Shown: one piece after another, positions 1-10,768 of the stretch
How positions within the stretch are numbered: position 1 is the stretch's first letter
Layout of the letters: the number at the start of each line of letters is the position of its first letter
Origin: Haematobia irritans
Lineage: Eukaryota > Arthropoda > Insecta > Diptera > Muscidae
Reading direction: 5' to 3'
Length of the DNA: 64,000 nt
NCBI RefSeq assembly: GCF_050003625.1
Contig: NC_134401.1
Location: 98,062,852-98,126,851 of the forward strand
Program-made: the position numbers and the translations under genes
The notes under the pieces: model-generated
Seen by the model: the letters and a program-made list of their open reading frames with translations, nothing else
Told to the model about the DNA's origin: nothing
Databases searched by the model: none

Positions 1-117
1 GATTGAGTCGACCGAATTAGTCGGGTGACACAACTGCCAACAGATAGTTGCTACAACTGACAAAATGAGGTTGGCAATAAATTCGGTTATCACAACCAAT
101 CTGTATTCTCTGTGTAT
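1..117 (+). repeat. MITE-like repeat, copy 1 (cut by window edge)
   Basis: This stretch matches 1140-1256 and, more loosely, 1735-1848. All three share blocks such as GACACAACTGCCAAC, GAGGTTGGCAATAAATTCG and ACAACCAATCTGTATTCTC. The best-bounded copy (1416-1848) shows that this is the right end of a non-autonomous TIR element. The left end lies outside the window. Confidence 0.6.
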
Positions 118-662
118 ATACTAGTTTTAACTACAACTAAAAACGAAATATTTCTTATTCGTTTCGAAGTTTATCTGCCTCATCCGTGGACTGCCTATAA
201 AATATTGTCGTGAACAACTCGAGCCGTGCGAAATTGGCCTTAGTACACTATATTGGCTGTGAATCTAAATTAAAACACAGCAATATTGGCTATATTGCAA
301 ACAAATAGCTTCAGGGTACTCAATGCTACGGGGCGCATCCTCAATATGGAATAATTTCATTGTGTTTAACACGGCGGCTCTGAAAAAATCCATCTCTACA
401 TCTGCCTTATATATGAAACCCCAAGAAAGTTACCATCGGGGATAGGTTCGTATGTCGTTTTTAAAACTCCACATTAATTTCTTTACTTAATTTATTGTGT
501 GTTTTAGACGGGCTATAGACAATTCGGACACCATCTATAAATACTAATATGCTAAGAGTACCAAAGATTTAGCTCCACTATCTGTCGATTCCCCAAGCTA
601 TTCATGCTGGAGGGTATACTTTTAAGGGTGAACATTTTTTATAATGTATTAATATATTGTAT
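118..662. other. AT-rich DNA, no feature recognised
   Basis: There is no convincing coding frame, RNA gene or repeat match to the rest of the window. It lies between a MITE end and the piggyBac-like MITE. Confidence 0.4.
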
Positions 663-666
663 TTAA

Positions 667-947
667 CCCTGGAAAGGCATCCTAATTTTTTGTACACTAG
701 CGCCATCCTTCGTCATTTTAACTACGGCTTATTTCACGACACTATAATTTGCATCGTGAGCAAAAATGAGAACCAAAACTGAGTTTATTTCCTTATTCAA
801 TTTGTTTTTAATTAGTTTAAAACAAAAATTCATAAAATGGTTGAATTAGTATAACTTAAATTTATCATTTCCTAATCGACCAAAATGCATTTTAAATCGA
901 AAATGAAATTACGCGTCGTCATTTTGACGAAGGATGACTGTCCAGGG
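667..947. mobile_element. piggyBac-like MITE, 281 bp
   Basis: The element is bounded by TTAA on both sides (663-666 and 948-951), the target duplication typical of piggyBac. The termini are inverted: the left end reads CCCTGGAAAGGCATCC and the right end, reversed, reads CCCTGGACAGTCATCC (14 of 16 identical). A second inverted block, CATCCTTCGTCA, lies about 40 bp inside the left end and directly inside the right end. There is no coding capacity, so it would need a transposase supplied in trans. The superfamily rests on TTAA plus the CCCTGG ends. Confidence 0.8.
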
Positions 948-1039
948 TTAAGTATATGTACCTTCCTATCATCTAAAAAATATAAATAAAATGCAGTATT
1001 TTGTGGGATTTTGTTATTCAATTCGGTCATGGTGCTTTA

Positions 1040-1258
1040 AAGTTGGGAGATACAACCAAATGAAGAAGGGAGCAACGACCAATATCATCGTCTGATTCAA
1101 CCAACTCCATATATAGTATTTGTTGGGTTTCCCATCATTCGATTGAGTCGACCGAATTTGTTGGGTGACACAACTGCCAACTGGTAGTTGCTACAACTGC
1201 CAAAAGGAGGTTGGCAATAAATTCGATTGTCACAACCAATCTGTATTCTCCGTGCACA
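1040..1258 (+). repeat. MITE-like repeat, copy 2
   Basis: The right part (1140-1256) is a close copy of 1-117. The sequence just beyond it (from 1259) is R1-like ORF2 DNA, so this copy sits at an insertion edge in that LINE remnant. The left boundary is uncertain. Motifs such as GGGAGATACAACCAAATG suggest it extends to about 1040. Confidence 0.45.
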
Positions 1259-2495
1259 TACCTAGAAATACGACTGGATACAAAGCTGAAGTTCTCGACG
1301 CAAATAGACTATGCTGCTAAGAAATCAACGCAGATAACGTAACAACTCAGCAGACTAATGGCGAACTTAGGCTGCCCGCTGCCAAAAAAAAGCGAAAGCT
1401 CCTGATGGAAGCCTGCACACAGAGAAGAGATTGGTTGTATATCGGTTGTAGTTATGAAAATTCTACTTTAGTAATTATTCATCAGTTGTGTCAACCTTAT
1501 TGCTATATTCAAAATCATTTTGCAATCTTCCCTACCATTTGGCGAACATGTCAATAGATTATCTATTCTCATAATAATCAAATAGTTGTAACAACCAAAT
1601 GTCTCACCTATAAAAAATTTTAGTTTAAATCGGTTGATACGACCAACCATAAATAAATTCCACAACAGTCATTCAGTAGTCATCAGGTACATCAGGTACA
1701 TCGGTTTACACAACCAATAGCTTATGTTGTATTAGTTGTATTGACCGAATAGTTGGGAGACACAACTGCCCTTTGGTAGTTGCTGTAACTGCCAAAAGGA
1801 GGTTGGCTATAAATTCGGTTGCTACAACCAATCTGTATTCTCTGTGTGTAATAGTGTTCTACTTTACGGAAGCGAGATATAAGCAAGCGCGCTGAGACAT
1901 GCAAATAAAGTACGAACCCTTCGAGCAGTACAGCGTACAGCCGCTTTAGTGTAACCTCTGCATATCGCACTGTATCTGCTGTGGCGGTACTGATCATAGC
2001 CGGCATGACCCCAATAGACCTTAAAGCTGAAGAAAGGAAGAAGATTATTGATCTAAAGATGGAGAACAGACTTAACACAAACACGTTAAATAAGAAGAAT
2101 TGAGGGACTATGTAACAGGTGCAAGATCGATGAAACTACGATATAGAGAAGTCGACGAACAAACGTCACGGGGGGCGTGAACTATTGCATAACACAGACG
2201 CTATCTGGATACGGATACTTCCAAATGTATTTCCATAAAATGGGCGAATATCATAGTCCACATAGCCTCTACGAAGAAAGGGATGTCATCGATTATGCGC
2301 ATCACACGTTTTTCTTTCGGTACCCAAAGATCGGAATTAGAGAGACAAGTAGGCGAAATAGATGAGCGGAACCTGATAGAAAAAATGACGGTAGACGAAC
2401 GGTATTGGTACATCATTGCGAAGTATTGCGAAAAGGTCGATTTTTTAGCTGGTATTATCAATATATATCGATCGAGTCCGGCATTCGACGAGTAA
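1259..2495 (+). pseudogene. R1-like non-LTR retrotransposon ORF2, C-terminal remnant
   Basis: Broken reading frames resemble the end of R1-clade ORF2. From 1262 a frame reads LEIRLDTKLKF then DYAAKK and LSRLMANLG, matching the conserved 'YLG-RLD...YAA-K...LSRLM-N-GGP' stretch after the RT domain. At 1849-2090 a frame contains AYRTVSAVAVLIIAGMTPID, like the R1 'AYRTVS-DA-LV-AG--PID' block. At 2177-2495 the frames hold GYGYFQMYFHKMG, then an AHHTFF stretch where the Cys/His knuckle of the family lies, then a tail ending in a stop at 2493-2495. In-frame stops and frameshifts are present, and a MITE interrupts it at 1416-1848. It is a dead copy. Clade assignment is from recalled family motifs. 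Confidence 0.7.
1416..1848 (+). mobile_element. TIR MITE inserted in the R1-like remnant
   Basis: The left end CACACAGAGAAGAGATTGGT and the right end, reversed (CACACAGAGAATACAGATTG), form an imperfect inverted repeat continuing into TTGGTTGT. The LINE reading frame stops at this left end and resumes just after the right end, which fixes the boundaries within a few bases. It has no open frame of note. I could not identify a clear target duplication, so the superfamily is open. Confidence 0.65.
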
Positions 2496-2499
2496 CGTT

Positions 2500-3837
2500 C
2501 TTGTCAGATGCGGTACTTTTAACCAACCCTACAAAAAATAATAATAATTCAATTTAAAGTTATTCAGATTTAAATACTGCGCCCATATTTATTTATTTTA
2601 TCATGAATAATAAGTGAAATTTGTCTAATATCCGGATTTGGAATAAAATATTAGTTTTTTTTAGGATTTGATGATGGTAACCCTCGTTGTGAAAGGAATC
2701 TCATGTTAGTGTTAAAGGTTTCTGTGTATTTGCTTTCCACATTATTTTTGCATGATATAAAATGTTAATGACAACCCAACAACCAGAGAATACAAAAAAT
2801 ACCCTCCTGCTATGCGATGATATGCCAAGCTGATCATACAATTCAACTTACCGACCTGATTCAACCAACACAACGATATTAAATATATACTAAAGCAAGT
2901 GAAAACAAACACACCCACCCATACACTCTCAAGGGAGCATATACACGATATTCGCAAATGTTATTATTTTCTAGTTTTGTTTTTTTTTTTTTCGTTAACT
3001 TTTCCCCACAACCAAGAGAGCTCACGATATTGCAAAATGTTGAAGAACTGTAAAACAAACAGCAAAAAAAAACGCAAACTGATGAAACGATAGCACCACT
3101 ACTACAGCAAAAAAGCTACAGAAAAACAAAACTAAATTACAAAGAAGTGCCAAAACGAGTAGGTAAGAAGCCCATTTGCATTTATGCCACATATCTCAAA
3201 TGAATTTTATGGACTATGTGGCAAATGGTGTTTCTATAAAATATTGAGTGGTAAACTGACGCCACCAACACCTTGACCATAACCATCAATGAATTGCTTA
3301 AGTTTGCACCACACACACTACACATTGGATAGTGGCAGGTCTTATATGATATATTCAAAACACGATGGCAGAAGGTTTTCCATACATTCAGATGGTTCAT
3401 AAAACCTTGTGCTTGAAGAAATATGATTTTTGTATTTTTGATCGAAGTTGGTAGATGGGCCCTAAACGCATCATCCTTTGGGAACAATGTTGCCGTGGTG
3501 CCACTTTAGTGGCAAATTTACTACTTTTTTACTTTTAACTGTAATACTTTTTCAAGATTTGTGCCACCTTTTTGTCATACTATGCCACTTTTTATTTGCA
3601 TTAATATATACTGTAATATTTTTTTATACATTTCGATCCAAACTCTTATTAAGTAGGTGCCTTACAAAATAACTGAGTTTACGAATCGAGTATTTTTCCG
3701 CTTTCTTATTTTTGCCTAAAAGTATGCAAAGGAATTTTTCTATAGTAGATAAAGCGAGTTAATCTTCCGAATATTAAATGTCAATGAGTGGATTTAAATG
3801 AAAATTACATAAAATGATTATTAGAATTTATGATCAA
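2500..3837. other. Mostly unique AT-rich DNA
   Basis: No gene is supported. At 2890-3170 the sequence is CA-rich and A-rich, like a fly 5' untranslated region, and contains AG|GTAAGAAG near 3160, a plausible splice donor, but nothing else supports an exon. At 3490-3620 a motif like GTGCCACTTT recurs. Small frames here look accidental. Confidence 0.3.
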
Positions 3838-4676
3838 AATTTTTTTCTATAGAAAATTTAGTCAAAATTTTATTTCTATAGAAAATGTAGTCAAAATTTT
3901 ATTTATATAGAAAATTTTGTTAAATTTTTATTTCTATAGAAAATTTAGTCAAAATTTTATTTATATAGAAAATTTTGTCAATATTTTATTTCTTGTAGTT
4001 GTAAAATCGTAGTTTTTTATAGTGTTTTATTTTTAATTCTTTCCAATATTATAACGATGGTGTTCCAAATATTGGAAATAATTAAAAATAAAACACTATG
4101 AAAATCTAAGATTTTATTTTGTTTTATTACAACATGACCTCAAGCCTTACAAACTCTACAAATAAAATTTTATTTCTATAGAAAATTTTGTAAAAATCTT
4201 ATTTCTATAGAAAATTTTGTTAAAATTTTATTTTATTTTGTTATTTTGTTAAATTTTTATTTCTATAGAAAATTTAGTCAAATTTGTATTGATATAGAAA
4301 ATTTTGTCACAATTTTGATTTCTGTAGAAAATTTTACAAAATTTTATTTTGTATAGAAAATTTTATATCATTTTTTTTTTGTTGTTGTAGAAAATTATGG
4401 CAAAATTTTATTTCTATAGAAAATTTTGTCAAAACTTTATGTTGTATAGAAAATTTTGTCAACATTTGATTTCTATAGAAAATTTTGTAAAATTTTATTT
4501 CTATATAAAATTTAGTCAAAATTTTATTTATATAGAAAATTTTGTTAAATTTTTATTTCTATAGAAAATTTTGTCAAAATTTTATTTCTATAGAAAATTT
4601 AGTCAAAATTTTATTTATATAGAAAATTTTGTCAAAATTTTATCTATATAGAACATTTTACTTCTATACACCCTCA
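3838..4676 (+). repeat. 29-bp satellite array, left half
   Basis: The array is tandem repeats of a 29-bp unit containing AAAATTTTGTCAAAATTTT followed by ATTTCTATAG. Units vary (GTTAAA, GTAAAA, TATATAG). It continues at 6580 after interruption by a TA-flanked element. The short frames read through it (KFYFYRKFCQNF, ISIENFVKIL and so on) are products of the repeat, not proteins. Confidence 0.9.
4019..4099. repeat. Short perfect-looking hairpin inside the satellite
   Basis: The arms are 4019-4050 and 4068-4099, about 32 bp each with a 17-bp loop. Each contains ATAGTGTTTTATTTTTAATT or its reverse complement, with one or two mismatches. It is the only non-satellite insert in this part of the array and may be a miniature foldback insertion. 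Confidence 0.6.
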
Positions 4677-4974
4677 AAAAAAATCGCTTCTCTAACATGT
4701 GTTCCAAACATATTTTGCAGGAAGCACATATATTATTGGATACTGCCGAAACATTAATATGTTTGTTTCATGTGAACATATTATATGTTTGGAAGCGTTT
4801 TGAGCCCAAAAATATTATATGCTTGGAAGAATTTTCTCCCCAAGAATATTGTGGTCATTCTCCCACATAATTTTCACTTCCACGAAATTTTTTAGTTCTT
4901 GGCACCTTTTTCTGTGATACAAATAATGTTGAAGAAATTATTCAATTTTATAATTTTTTAAAATTTTACCTTTC

Positions 4975-5046
4975 GCCTTGACGGAGAATCGAACCGGGAA
5001 CCATGGAATTTGTAAGCCAACACACTACCACTGGGCTACGTGGCTG
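4975..5046 (-). repeat. tRNA-like sequence, leftward
   Basis: Read on the minus strand this has an A-box-like TAGCCCAGTGGTAGTG, a central TTGGCTTACAAATTCCATGG and a B-box-like GGTTCGATTC inside a T-arm-like stem. The acceptor arm does not pair well, so it is a tRNA-derived Pol III promoter relic rather than a tRNA gene. Equivalent sequences are at 20916-20987 and 62910-62985. Confidence 0.6.
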
Positions 5047-5157
5047 TTACAGTCACCAGTAGACAATTATCGTTATGAGTTACATTTATATAGCATAGTT
5101 TGCAGCGCCCACGAGACCATGCAAACATAACATTATTTACAAGAAACATACATTTGT

Positions 5158-5230
5158 TGGCAACGTGGAGCAGTGGTTAGCATGTCTGCCGTACATGCAA
5201 AGGGTCGTGGGTTCAATCCCTGCTCCGACC
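5158..5230 (+). repeat. tRNA-like sequence, rightward (SINE-head related)
   Basis: It contains the A-box-like CGTGGAGCAGTGGTTAGC and the B-box-like GGGTTCAATCCC, followed by TGCTCCGACCAAACACC. The same head opens the SINEs at 45500, 56361 (minus) and 63125. It points away from the minus-strand tRNA-like sequence at 4975-5046, with about 110 bp between them. Confidence 0.65.
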
Positions 5231-5272
5231 AAACACCATTTTTTTTTAATTTACACATTTATATTTATACTA

Positions 5273-5756
5273 TACTAGCGTAACCCGGCCCGCTTCGCTG
5301 CGCCTACCGAAGCGTATTTGTAGGAACATTTTGCGTTTACTTAGTCAACCATATCCTTCGTGCTGAAAACAAATTCGAAAAGATTTGAATTCTTTCAAAC
5401 AAATCGGACTACTTGCTTCTTCGTTTATAGGTACAAATACGGCGGATACGCACATGTAAAACGGTTCGTCTAAAAAAATGTCGGGGAGTAGGTGTACCCT
5501 TTCCTCCAATTTTTTTAAATAATGCTATGTATTCAAGTAGTTGGACAATCTTTTATATTTCTTGTGAATTTTAAGTGTGGTTTGTCAATGAAAGGTATCC
5601 TTCTCCTCAACATATCTGAAAATTACGCACTATATTATAATAACATACAAAGAATTACTGTTTCCGATCCAATAAATCGGAAAATGCAAAAGTAGTAAAA
5701 AAATTTTACCACATTAACATTTGCTCAAATGTTAGAAAATGATGCACCCTCTACGT
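5273..5756. mobile_element. Unclassified insertion with about 60-bp direct repeats at its edges
   Basis: The host sequence from GGTTCAATCCCTGCTCCGAC through a T-run to ATTTATATTTATACTATA occurs at 5210-5272 and again at 5758-5823. The DNA between begins CTAGCGTAACCCGGCCCGCT and contains a GGGGAGTAGGTGTACCC module like those at 27376 and 28600. The start resembles CCCGGCCCGCTTCGC-type ends of retroelements seen in many insects (recalled, not verified). Either an insertion with a long duplication or a tandem duplication could give this. Confidence 0.45.
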
Positions 5757-6579
5757 TGGGTTCAATCCCTGCTCCGACCGAACCAATTTTTTTTTTTTAA
5801 TTTACACATTTATATTTATACTATATTAAATTTTTATAATGAAAATTCGAAATGTGGGTTATTAAAGATTTACAGTCAGAAACAGTGCTTGATATAAACG
5901 AAATGGACTGAGCTTTTGGATAAAATATTATTTTTTATTGCATAAATAACAATTTTGTAACAAAAAACTGTTTTATATAAAAGTTTGAAATTTTGAAAGG
6001 AATTCAAAAACTCTAAGGAAAGAAGAACGTGGAGTCGAGCACAAACATAAATATATAAATAATTTTATAATAAATATACACATAAATTTATTTAGGAGTG
6101 AACAATTTTTTACTAGCATTTAACACTATTTTAAATGCATTTACAATTTTCTCTTTACTGCGAATAGTCATTCTAATATTCAAATTAAATAATATTTAGA
6201 CTTAAGCACATCAAATTTTTGGTCTTTTGATTACCTCGATGTGTTATGTTGATTTCTTTCGTCAACCCTCCCGGTTTCCATCTCTATTTCTTTCTCTATA
6301 CTCTCTCTGTTGCTCTCTAAATAAAATATTACAACATATATATGTTTACTCGAAATTTGTAAATGTATATATGTTTACATTCACACATATTATTTTTATG
6401 AAACATTCATGAGCCAAACATAATATGTTCTAACATATTAACATATGTGTCCCAAACATTTAGTGTTAGTTTAGGAACATTATATGTTTGCACATAAATA
6501 TATTGTGTTTAAAAATTGTGCCCGAAACACATTTTGTTTATATCGGAACATATGAAAAACATATTTTTCTAACAGTGTA

Positions 6580-8115
6580 GAAAATTTTGTTAAAATTATA
6601 TTTCTACAGAAAATTTTGTTAAGATTTTGATTTCTATAGAAAATTTTGTTAAAATTTGAAAATTTTGTCAACATTTTGATTTTTTTAGAAAATTTTGTTG
6701 AAATTTTGATTTCTATAGAAAATTTTTTATATAAAATTTTGTAAAAAATTTATTTCTATAGAAATTTTTTTTAAAATGTTGTTAAAACTTTGATTTCTTT
6801 AGAAAATTTTGTTGAAAATTTGATTTCTATAGAAAATTTTGTCAAAATTTTGATTTCTGTAGAAAATTTTGTAAAAATTTTATTTCTATATAAAATTTAG
6901 TGAACATTTTATTTATATAGAAAATTTTGTAAAATTTTTATTTCTATAGAAAATTTAGTCAAATTTTTATTGATATAGAAAATTTTGTCACAATTTTGAT
7001 TTCTGTAGAAAATTTTACAAAATTTTATTTTGTATAGAAAATTTTATTTAATTTTTTTTTGTTGTAAAAAATTATGGCAAAATTTTATTTCTATAGAAAA
7101 TTTTGTCAAAACTTTATGTTGTATAGAAAATTTTGTCAACATTTTATTTCTATAGAAAATTTTGTAAAATTTTATTTCTATATAAAATTTAGTCAAAATT
7201 TTATTTATATAGAAAATTTAGTCAAAATTTTATTTATATAGAAAATTTTGTCAAAATTTTATCTATATAGAAAATTTTATTTCTATAAAAAATTTTATAA
7301 AAATTATATTTCTATAGAAAATTTTGTTAAAATTTAGATTTCTATAGACAATTTTGTTAAAATTTTGTCAAAATTTTGATTTTTTAGAAAATTTTGCTGA
7401 AATTTTGATTTCTATAGAAATTTTTTTATATAAAATTTAGTCAAAATTTTATTTCTATAGAAAATTTTGTTAAAATTTTGATTTCTATAAAAAATTTTGT
7501 TAAAATTTTGATTCTTTAGAAAATTTTGTTGAAATTTTGATTTCTATAGAAAATTTTGTCAAAATTTTGATTTCTGTAGACAATTTTGTAAAAATTTTAT
7601 TTCTATATAAAATTTAGTGAAATTTTATTTATATAGAAAATTTTGTTTAATTTTTATTTCTATAAAATATTTTGTCAAAATTTTATTTCTATAGAAAATT
7701 TTGTTCACAATTTTATGTCTTTAGAAAATTTTGTCAAAATTTTAATTATATAGAAAATTTGTCAGAATTGTATTTATATAGAAAATTTTGTCAAAATTTT
7801 ATTTATATATAAAATTATGTTAAATTTTTATTTCTATAGAAAATTTAGTCAAAATTTTATTTATATAGAAAATTTTGTTAAAATTTTGATTTTTATAGAA
7901 AATTTTGCCAAAATTTTGATTTCTATAGAAATTTTTGTCAAAATTTTGATTTTTCTTGAAAATTTTGTCAAAATTTTGATTTCTGTAGAAAATTTTGTAA
8001 AAATTTTATTTCTATAGAAAATTTTGTGAAAATTTAATTTCTATAGAAAATTTTGTCAAAATTTTATTTCTATAGAAAATTTTGTCAAAATTTTATTTCT
8101 GTAGAAAATTTTTTG
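6580..8115 (+). repeat. 29-bp satellite array, right half
   Basis: This continues the array from 3838. It contains many TTGATTTCTATAGAA and TTTATTTCTATAGAA variants. Both halves belonged to one array before the TA-element inserted. Confidence 0.9.
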
Positions 8116-8150
8116 TAATTTTTGGTTTCTTTTTTCCTTTAATCATGTTT

Positions 8151-8575
8151 TGTTGTTTTTTTTTTTTTTTTTTTTTGATTTCAGCTTAAAACCATGCATT
8201 GACTAAACTACAAGTGTAGCTAAGCCAAGAATGTTTGTCAAATTTATTTGGGCAAATCCCTATAGACTGGAAGATGGTTGGATGGACGCACGTTCCGGAA
8301 TTACCACATTCCTCGTCAGCACCCTCTACTTGCAGCAAAACTATCAACCAATTATCAGAATAAATTCAGGCAGTTCACTAAACTAGTTTTGCTGCAAGTA
8401 GAGGATGCTGATGAGGAATGTGGTAATTCCTAAACGTGCGTCCATCCAACCATCTTCCAGTCTATAGGGCTTTGCTCAAATAAATTCGACAAAGATTCTT
8501 TTCCTCTGTTGGTTAAGCTACACTTGTAGTTTAGTCAATGCATGGTTTTAAGCTGAAATCAAAAAAACAACAACA
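8151..8575. mobile_element. Foldback element with about 170-bp arms
   Basis: The left arm (8177-8342) and right arm (8385-8560) are near-perfect inverted copies from GATTTCAGCTTAAAACCATG to TACTTGCAGCAAAACT, with a 42-bp loop. The left arm lacks a short stretch (CAACAGAGGAAA region) that the right arm retains. The outer ends are TTGTTG plus a T-run. A non-palindromic relative with the same ends is at 32607-33047, so this copy is a rearranged snap-back form. Transcription would give a long hairpin RNA. Confidence 0.8.
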
Positions 8576-8579
8576 TTTT

Positions 8580-9125
8580 TTTATATAAAATTTTATTTCT
8601 ATAGAAAATTTTGTGAAAATTTTATTTCTATAGAAAATTTTGTGAAAATTTTATTTCTATAGAAAATTTTGTCAAAATTTTATTTCTATAAAAAACTTTG
8701 TCAAAATTTTAGTTCTATAGAAAAAATTTTGTCAAAATTTTATTTTTATAGAAAATTTTGTCAAAATTTTATTTTTGTAGAAAATTTTGTCAAAATTTTA
8801 TTTCTATTGAAAATTTTGTTAAAATTTTATTTCTATAGAAAATGTTGTCAAAATGTTATTTCTATAGAAAATTTTGTCAAAATTTTATTTTTATAGAAAA
8901 TTTTGTCAAAATTTTGATTTCTATATATACATTTCAATTTCTTTAGAAAATTTTTCCAATTTTTTTTATACAAAATTTTGTCAAAATTTTATTTCTATAG
9001 AGAATTCTGTTAATTTTTTTTTCTATAGAAAATTTTGTCGAAATTTTGATTTCTATAGAAAATTTTGTCAACTTTTTTATTTCTATAGAAAATCTTGTCA
9101 AGTTTTTTTTTGTTCTATAAAAAAG
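8580..9125 (+). repeat. 29-bp satellite array
   Basis: Same unit and orientation as the array ending at 8115. The foldback element separates the two. The right edge abuts the head of a P-family element at 9135. Confidence 0.9.
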
Positions 9126-9134
9126 GCAATATGA

Positions 9135-10768
9135 AACAAGTACATACGGCCGCAAGTTCGGCCAGGCCGAATCTTATGTACCCACCACCATGGATTGCGT
9201 AGAAACTTCTACGAAAGACTGTGATTTAGTCCATACATGGTATATATTAGACAAAAAAGTTATGTATAGTTAAGTCTACAAATAATTACGAATCGATATG
9301 GACTTTTTGTACGTAGAGAGCCAGAATTGAAATATGGGGGTGGCTTATATGGGGGCTGTATACAATTATGAACTTGATATGGACCAATTTTTGTGTGATT
9401 GGGGATCGATTTATCTGAGGGCCATATATAACTATAGACCGATATGGACCTAGTTAGGCATGGTTGTTAACGACCATATACTAACACAATGTACCAAATT
9501 TCAACTCACTCGGATGAAATTTGCTCCTCCAAGAGGTTCCAAAACCAAATCTCGGGATCGGTTTATATGGGGCTATGTACGATTATGGACTGATATGGAC
9601 CACTTTTGGCATGGTTGTTAAATATATACTACCACCACGTACCAAATTTCAAGCAGATCGGATGAATTTTGCTTCTCCAAAAGGCACCGGAGGTCAAATC
9701 TGGGGATCGGTTTATATGGGAGCTATATATAATTATGGACTGATAGGAACCAATTCCTGCATGGTTGTTGGATACCATATACTAACATCACGTACCAAAT
9801 TTCAACCGAATGACAAGAATTTTCCTCTTCCAAGGGGCTCTGGAGGTCAAATCTGGGGATCGGTTTATATGGGGCCTATATATAATTATGGACCGATATC
9901 GACCAATTTTTGCATGGGAGTTTGAGGCCATATATTAACACCACATACCAAATTTCAACTGAATCAGATAAATTTCGGTCTTCCAAGAGGTTCCGGAGGT
10001 CAAATCTGGTGATCGGTTTATATGGGGGCTATATATAATTATGAACCGATGTGGACCAATTTTTGCATGGTTGTTATAGACCATATACTAACATCACGTA
10101 CAAAATTTCAGCCGGATCGGATGAAATTTGCTTCTCTTAGCGGCCTTGCAAGCCAAATCGGGGGATCGGTTTATATGGGGGCTATATATAATTATGGACC
10201 GATGTCGACCAATTTTTGCATGGTTGTTAGAGACCATATATTGACACCATGTACCAAATTTCAGCCGGATCGGATGAAATTTGCTTCTCTTAGGGGCCTC
10301 GCAAGCCAAATCGGGGGATCGGTTTATATGGGGGCTATATATAATTATGGACCGATGTGGACCAATTTTTGCATGGTTGTTAGAAACCATATATTAACAC
10401 CATGTACCAAATTTCAGCCGGATCGGATGAAATTTGCTTCTCTTAGAGGCCTCGCAAGCCAAATTTTGGGGTCCGTTTATATGGGGGCTATACGTAAAAG
10501 TGGACCGATATGGCCCATTTGCAATACCATCCGACCTACATCAATAACAACTACTTGTGCCAAGTTTCAAGTCGATAGCTTGTTTCGTTCGGAAGTTAGT
10601 GTGATTTCAACAGACGGACGGACGGACGGACATGCTCAGATCGACTCAGAATTTCACCACGACCCAGAATATATATACTTTATGGGGTCTTAGAGCAATA
10701 TTTCGATGTGTTACAAACGGAATGACAAAGTTAAAATACCCCCCATCCTATGGTGGTGGGTATAAAAA
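9135..10768 (+). mobile_element. P-family tandem-unit element, near complete
   Basis: The head is AACAAGTACATACGGCCGC followed by the dyad TTCGGCCAGGCCGAA and TGTACCCACCACCATGGA. The core has seven units spaced 149-154 bp apart (GGTTTATATG-type starts at 9560, 9709, 9862, 10016, 10168, 10321, 10473). Then come GACGGACGGACGGACATGCT, AATATATATACTTTATGGGG, GTGTTACAAACGGAATGAC and the tail hairpin ending GGTGGTGGGTATAAAAA. The units read through as 51-codon repeats (MGAIYNYGPMWTNF...), giving a 223-residue open frame at 10022-10693, probably not a protein. Structure suggests a Helentron/DINE-like element (inference). Confidence 0.75.

Larger units (their letters stand above)
4679..6577. mobile_element. 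TA-flanked (Tc1/mariner-type) non-autonomous element inserted in a satellite unit
   Basis: The element begins CACCCTCAAAAAAAATCGCT and ends TTTTTCTAACAGTG. It is flanked by TA on both sides (4677-4678 and 6578-6579). Joining the flanks restores TTTCTATAGAAAATTTTG, the exact satellite unit, which proves insertion at TA. Near both ends, sequences related to ACATATTATATGTTTGG and TAACATATTAACATATGTG recur. The interior holds a divergent pair of tRNA-like sequences and a further 0.5-kb insertion. A shorter relative is at 61877-62375, and the core is shared with 20594-21518. Confidence 0.8.

Noticed and set aside
2201..2461. Minus-strand frame over the R1-like remnant
   Set aside because: It is the antisense of the recognisable ORF2 C-terminus and has no independent support.
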